Assembly (NCBI RefSeq): GCF_001544295.1
Contig: NZ_BCQF01000004.1
Span: 81,435-145,434 of the forward strand
Direction: 5' to 3'
From: Enterococcus pseudoavium NBRC 100491
GTDB taxonomy: Bacteria; Bacillota; Bacilli; Lactobacillales; Enterococcaceae
DNA length: 64,000 nt
Both the position numbers and the translations under genes were made by a program. Below the pieces are notes generated by a model, which saw only the letters and a list, made by a program, of their open reading frames with translations, did no database searches and was not told the DNA's origin. Of this stretch, positions 62,570 to 64,000 are shown piece by piece; within the stretch, counting starts at the first letter, position 1, and each line of letters begins with the position of its first letter.

Positions 62570-62757
62570 ACAATTCCCTCCTTTCCTTAAGTTTACTAAT
62601 CTTCTGCTGGAAAACCAACTAATCGTCCTTTCATGTATCTTTAGCTTTTTCTTTGATATACTGGCAAAGAATAGTCTAAAATAGATTCAACAACAAATAC
62701 AGATGAATTAGCGAATAGGAATATTTTTTACTTCTAAATTAGGAAAGATGTGATGAA

Positions 62758-63951
62758 ATGGATATACAACGTGATTTACTAGCCCTAGGTTTTTACTTTA
62801 TTGTTCTAATTGGTTTGATGATTCGTTTTAAATCGAGCAAAGCGAAAACTCTTCTCTTGTGGACAGGTCTTTTTTTTATTTTATATTTTTGTGGCATTGA
62901 GATCCAAAATAAGACCTTCTTCATTTTAATTCCGCTCTTCTTCTTTTTATTATTCTGGCATTTTTATTTCAAAGAAAAATGTCGCTTGCGAAATGGCTGG
63001 TTATTAAATCTGTTCTTAATCAGCTTCATGGGCTACGTGACCTTGGTCACTTTTGTCGCCGGCTCTTTGATCGGTGCAGGCATTCTTGGAATCTTAGGAA
63101 TTCTATTTATCTTCGCAATCTTATTTGGAATCTACGCCGCTATCATTTTCTTAATCGGTAATAGCTTTATCGTACTACGCCATGAATCACGCAGACTGCC
63201 TAATCTACTGACTTTAATTCTGGGACTAGCTATTATCGCGCTGATTGTTTTGCAGACTTTTGGACCAAAACTTTTACCTAGCTGGTCAGTCATTTTACTA
63301 GCGATTCCCACTACGATTGCTGTCTATTTTTTTGTAGTCTTTTGGAATTTTTTATCGATTTCCTTACTCTACCAATTCAATCATCCCAAATACAATCAAG
63401 ATTATGTGATCGTCTTAGGTGCCGGCTTGATTAATGGTGAAAAAGTCACTCCTTTATTAGCCAAACGAATTGATCGCGCCATTCAATTTTATCGCAAACA
63501 AAGCGCCGAAACCTCAGCTCCACCGCAATTATTAATGTCTGGCGGTCAAGGGCCTGATGAAAAGGTTCCTGAAGCACAAGCGATGCGGGAATATGCCTTA
63601 GAGCAAGGCATCCCAGCGGAGGATATTCTGCTGGAGGCTCAGTCTACTAACACGCTTGAGAACATGCAGTTTAGTAAAGAAATTATGGAACGGGAAAAAC
63701 CTGCTGGTTATCAGGCAATCTTTACTTCCAATAATTACCATATCTTCAGGGCGGGGATGTACGCAGATGAAGTTGGCCTAAAAATCGATGGGATTGGCTC
63801 AAAGACAGCACGTTATTATTTACCCAATGCTTTTTTAAGAGAATTCATTGCCGTTGCCCTGATGAACAAACGATTGCACTTAGTTGTTTGTGGTCTGATT
63901 ACGTTAGGATATCTCATTTTGGCTATTGTTAATTACTTTTTCGTTGGCTAA
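62758..63951 (+). CDS. YdcF/SanA-family (DUF218) membrane protein
   Basis: 397 aa. About seven to eight hydrophobic segments in the first 220 residues, then the DUF218 domain: YVIVLGAGLINGEKVTPLLAKRI near 220-242, SGGQGPDEKVPEAQAMREYA and ESQSTNT-like EAQSTNTLENMQFSK near 295-310, TSNNYHIFRA near 325. A last helix closes the protein. SanA/ElyC/YdcF relatives act on envelope precursors or SAM-like ligands. AGGAAAG lies upstream of the ATG. Confidence 0.85.
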   Translation: MDIQRDLLALGFYFIVLIGLMIRFKSSKAKTLLLWTGLFFILYFCGIEIQNKTFFILIPLFFFLLFWHFYFKEKCRLRNGWLLNLFLISFMGYVTLVTFVAGSLIGAGILGILGILFIFAILFGIYAAIIFLIGNSFIVLRHESRRLPNLLTLILGLAIIALIVLQTFGPKLLPSWSVILLAIPTTIAVYFFVVFWNFLSISLLYQFNHPKYNQDYVIVLGAGLINGEKVTPLLAKRIDRAIQFYRKQSAETSAPPQLLMSGGQGPDEKVPEAQAMREYALEQGIPAEDILLEAQSTNTLENMQFSKEIMEREKPAGYQAIFTSNNYHIFRAGMYADEVGLKIDGIGSKTARYYLPNAFLREFIAVALMNKRLHLVVCGLITLGYLILAIVNYFFVG

Positions 63952-64000
63952 AACAGAGCTTTCTACCAACATCAAGCCCCAGACAGTAGCATTAACAAAT

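Overview
The window is an ordinary low-GC Firmicutes chromosome segment, most probably from an Enterococcus or a close relative. The evidence is a copY-copZ-copA-copB operon in the Enterococcus hirae order, a full dltXABCD operon, the dinG-ypmB-aspB-asnS and dnaX-ybaB-recR / tmk-yaaQ-holB-yaaT-yabA-rsmI blocks, an L27 with the Firmicutes N-terminal extension next to its protease Prp, and an anaerobic nrdD-nrdG pair. I see no insertion sequence, prophage, CRISPR array or rRNA. There is one tRNA gene, tRNA-Arg(TCT).

Layout. 1-2300: queG (cut by the left edge), then rplU-prp-rpmA behind an L21-type leader. 2376-4810: a uracil-DNA-glycosylase-like protein, a TrmR-like methyltransferase, an exported DUF915-type hydrolase and tRNA-Arg. 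4960-9200: a quinone oxidoreductase, an ACT protein, and a divergent pair made of a signal-peptidase-like protein that has lost both catalytic residues and a seven-helix sensor-like protein with a degenerate kinase tail. 9200-13462: lplA, an MBL hydrolase, a DUF975 membrane protein, an M42 aminopeptidase and a Nudix hydrolase. 13589-18844: an ABC-2 exporter divergent from a NarL-type two-component system, with a 7-2-7 palindrome between them. 18877-23469: the dlt operon (D-alanylation of teichoic acids). 23757-26526: a BceAB-like transporter without its usual two-component system. 26774-30959: nrdDG behind two NrdR boxes, then dinB behind an SOS box. 31038-32768: a solitary Phd-like protein and an Mga-like regulator. 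32876-40210: copper (copYZAB) and zinc/cadmium (cadA-like) P-type ATPases with recognisable operators. 40366-46632: asnS, aspB, ypmB, dinG and a cold-shock protein. 46823-49954: a baeRF-like protein, a candidate small RNA, then glnK and amt behind a perfect GlnR-type box. 50066-57198: the replication/repair block. 57381-60601: a YdjI-YdjG-YdjH-like envelope-stress cassette without PspA. 60733-63951: a D,D-carboxypeptidase, a GyrI-like protein and a YdcF-family membrane protein.

Themes. Several units serve the cell envelope and resistance to cationic peptides or antibiotics (dlt, BceAB-like, ABC-2 plus two-component system, YdjGHI-like, dacA). Others serve metal homeostasis and DNA metabolism. 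Regulatory sites can be read for copY, an ArsR-family repressor, NrdR, LexA and GlnR; of these only CopY is encoded here.

Most interesting points: the double active-site loss in the signal-peptidase-like protein and its divergent orphan sensor; a structured plus-strand transcript candidate at about 48124-48223, inferred from a strong terminator that no gene can account for; the PspA-less Ydj cassette; and possible alternative RNA folds between dltB and dltC. No clearly new multi-gene defence or mobile system is visible. Functions come from reading motifs by eye; no database search was run.
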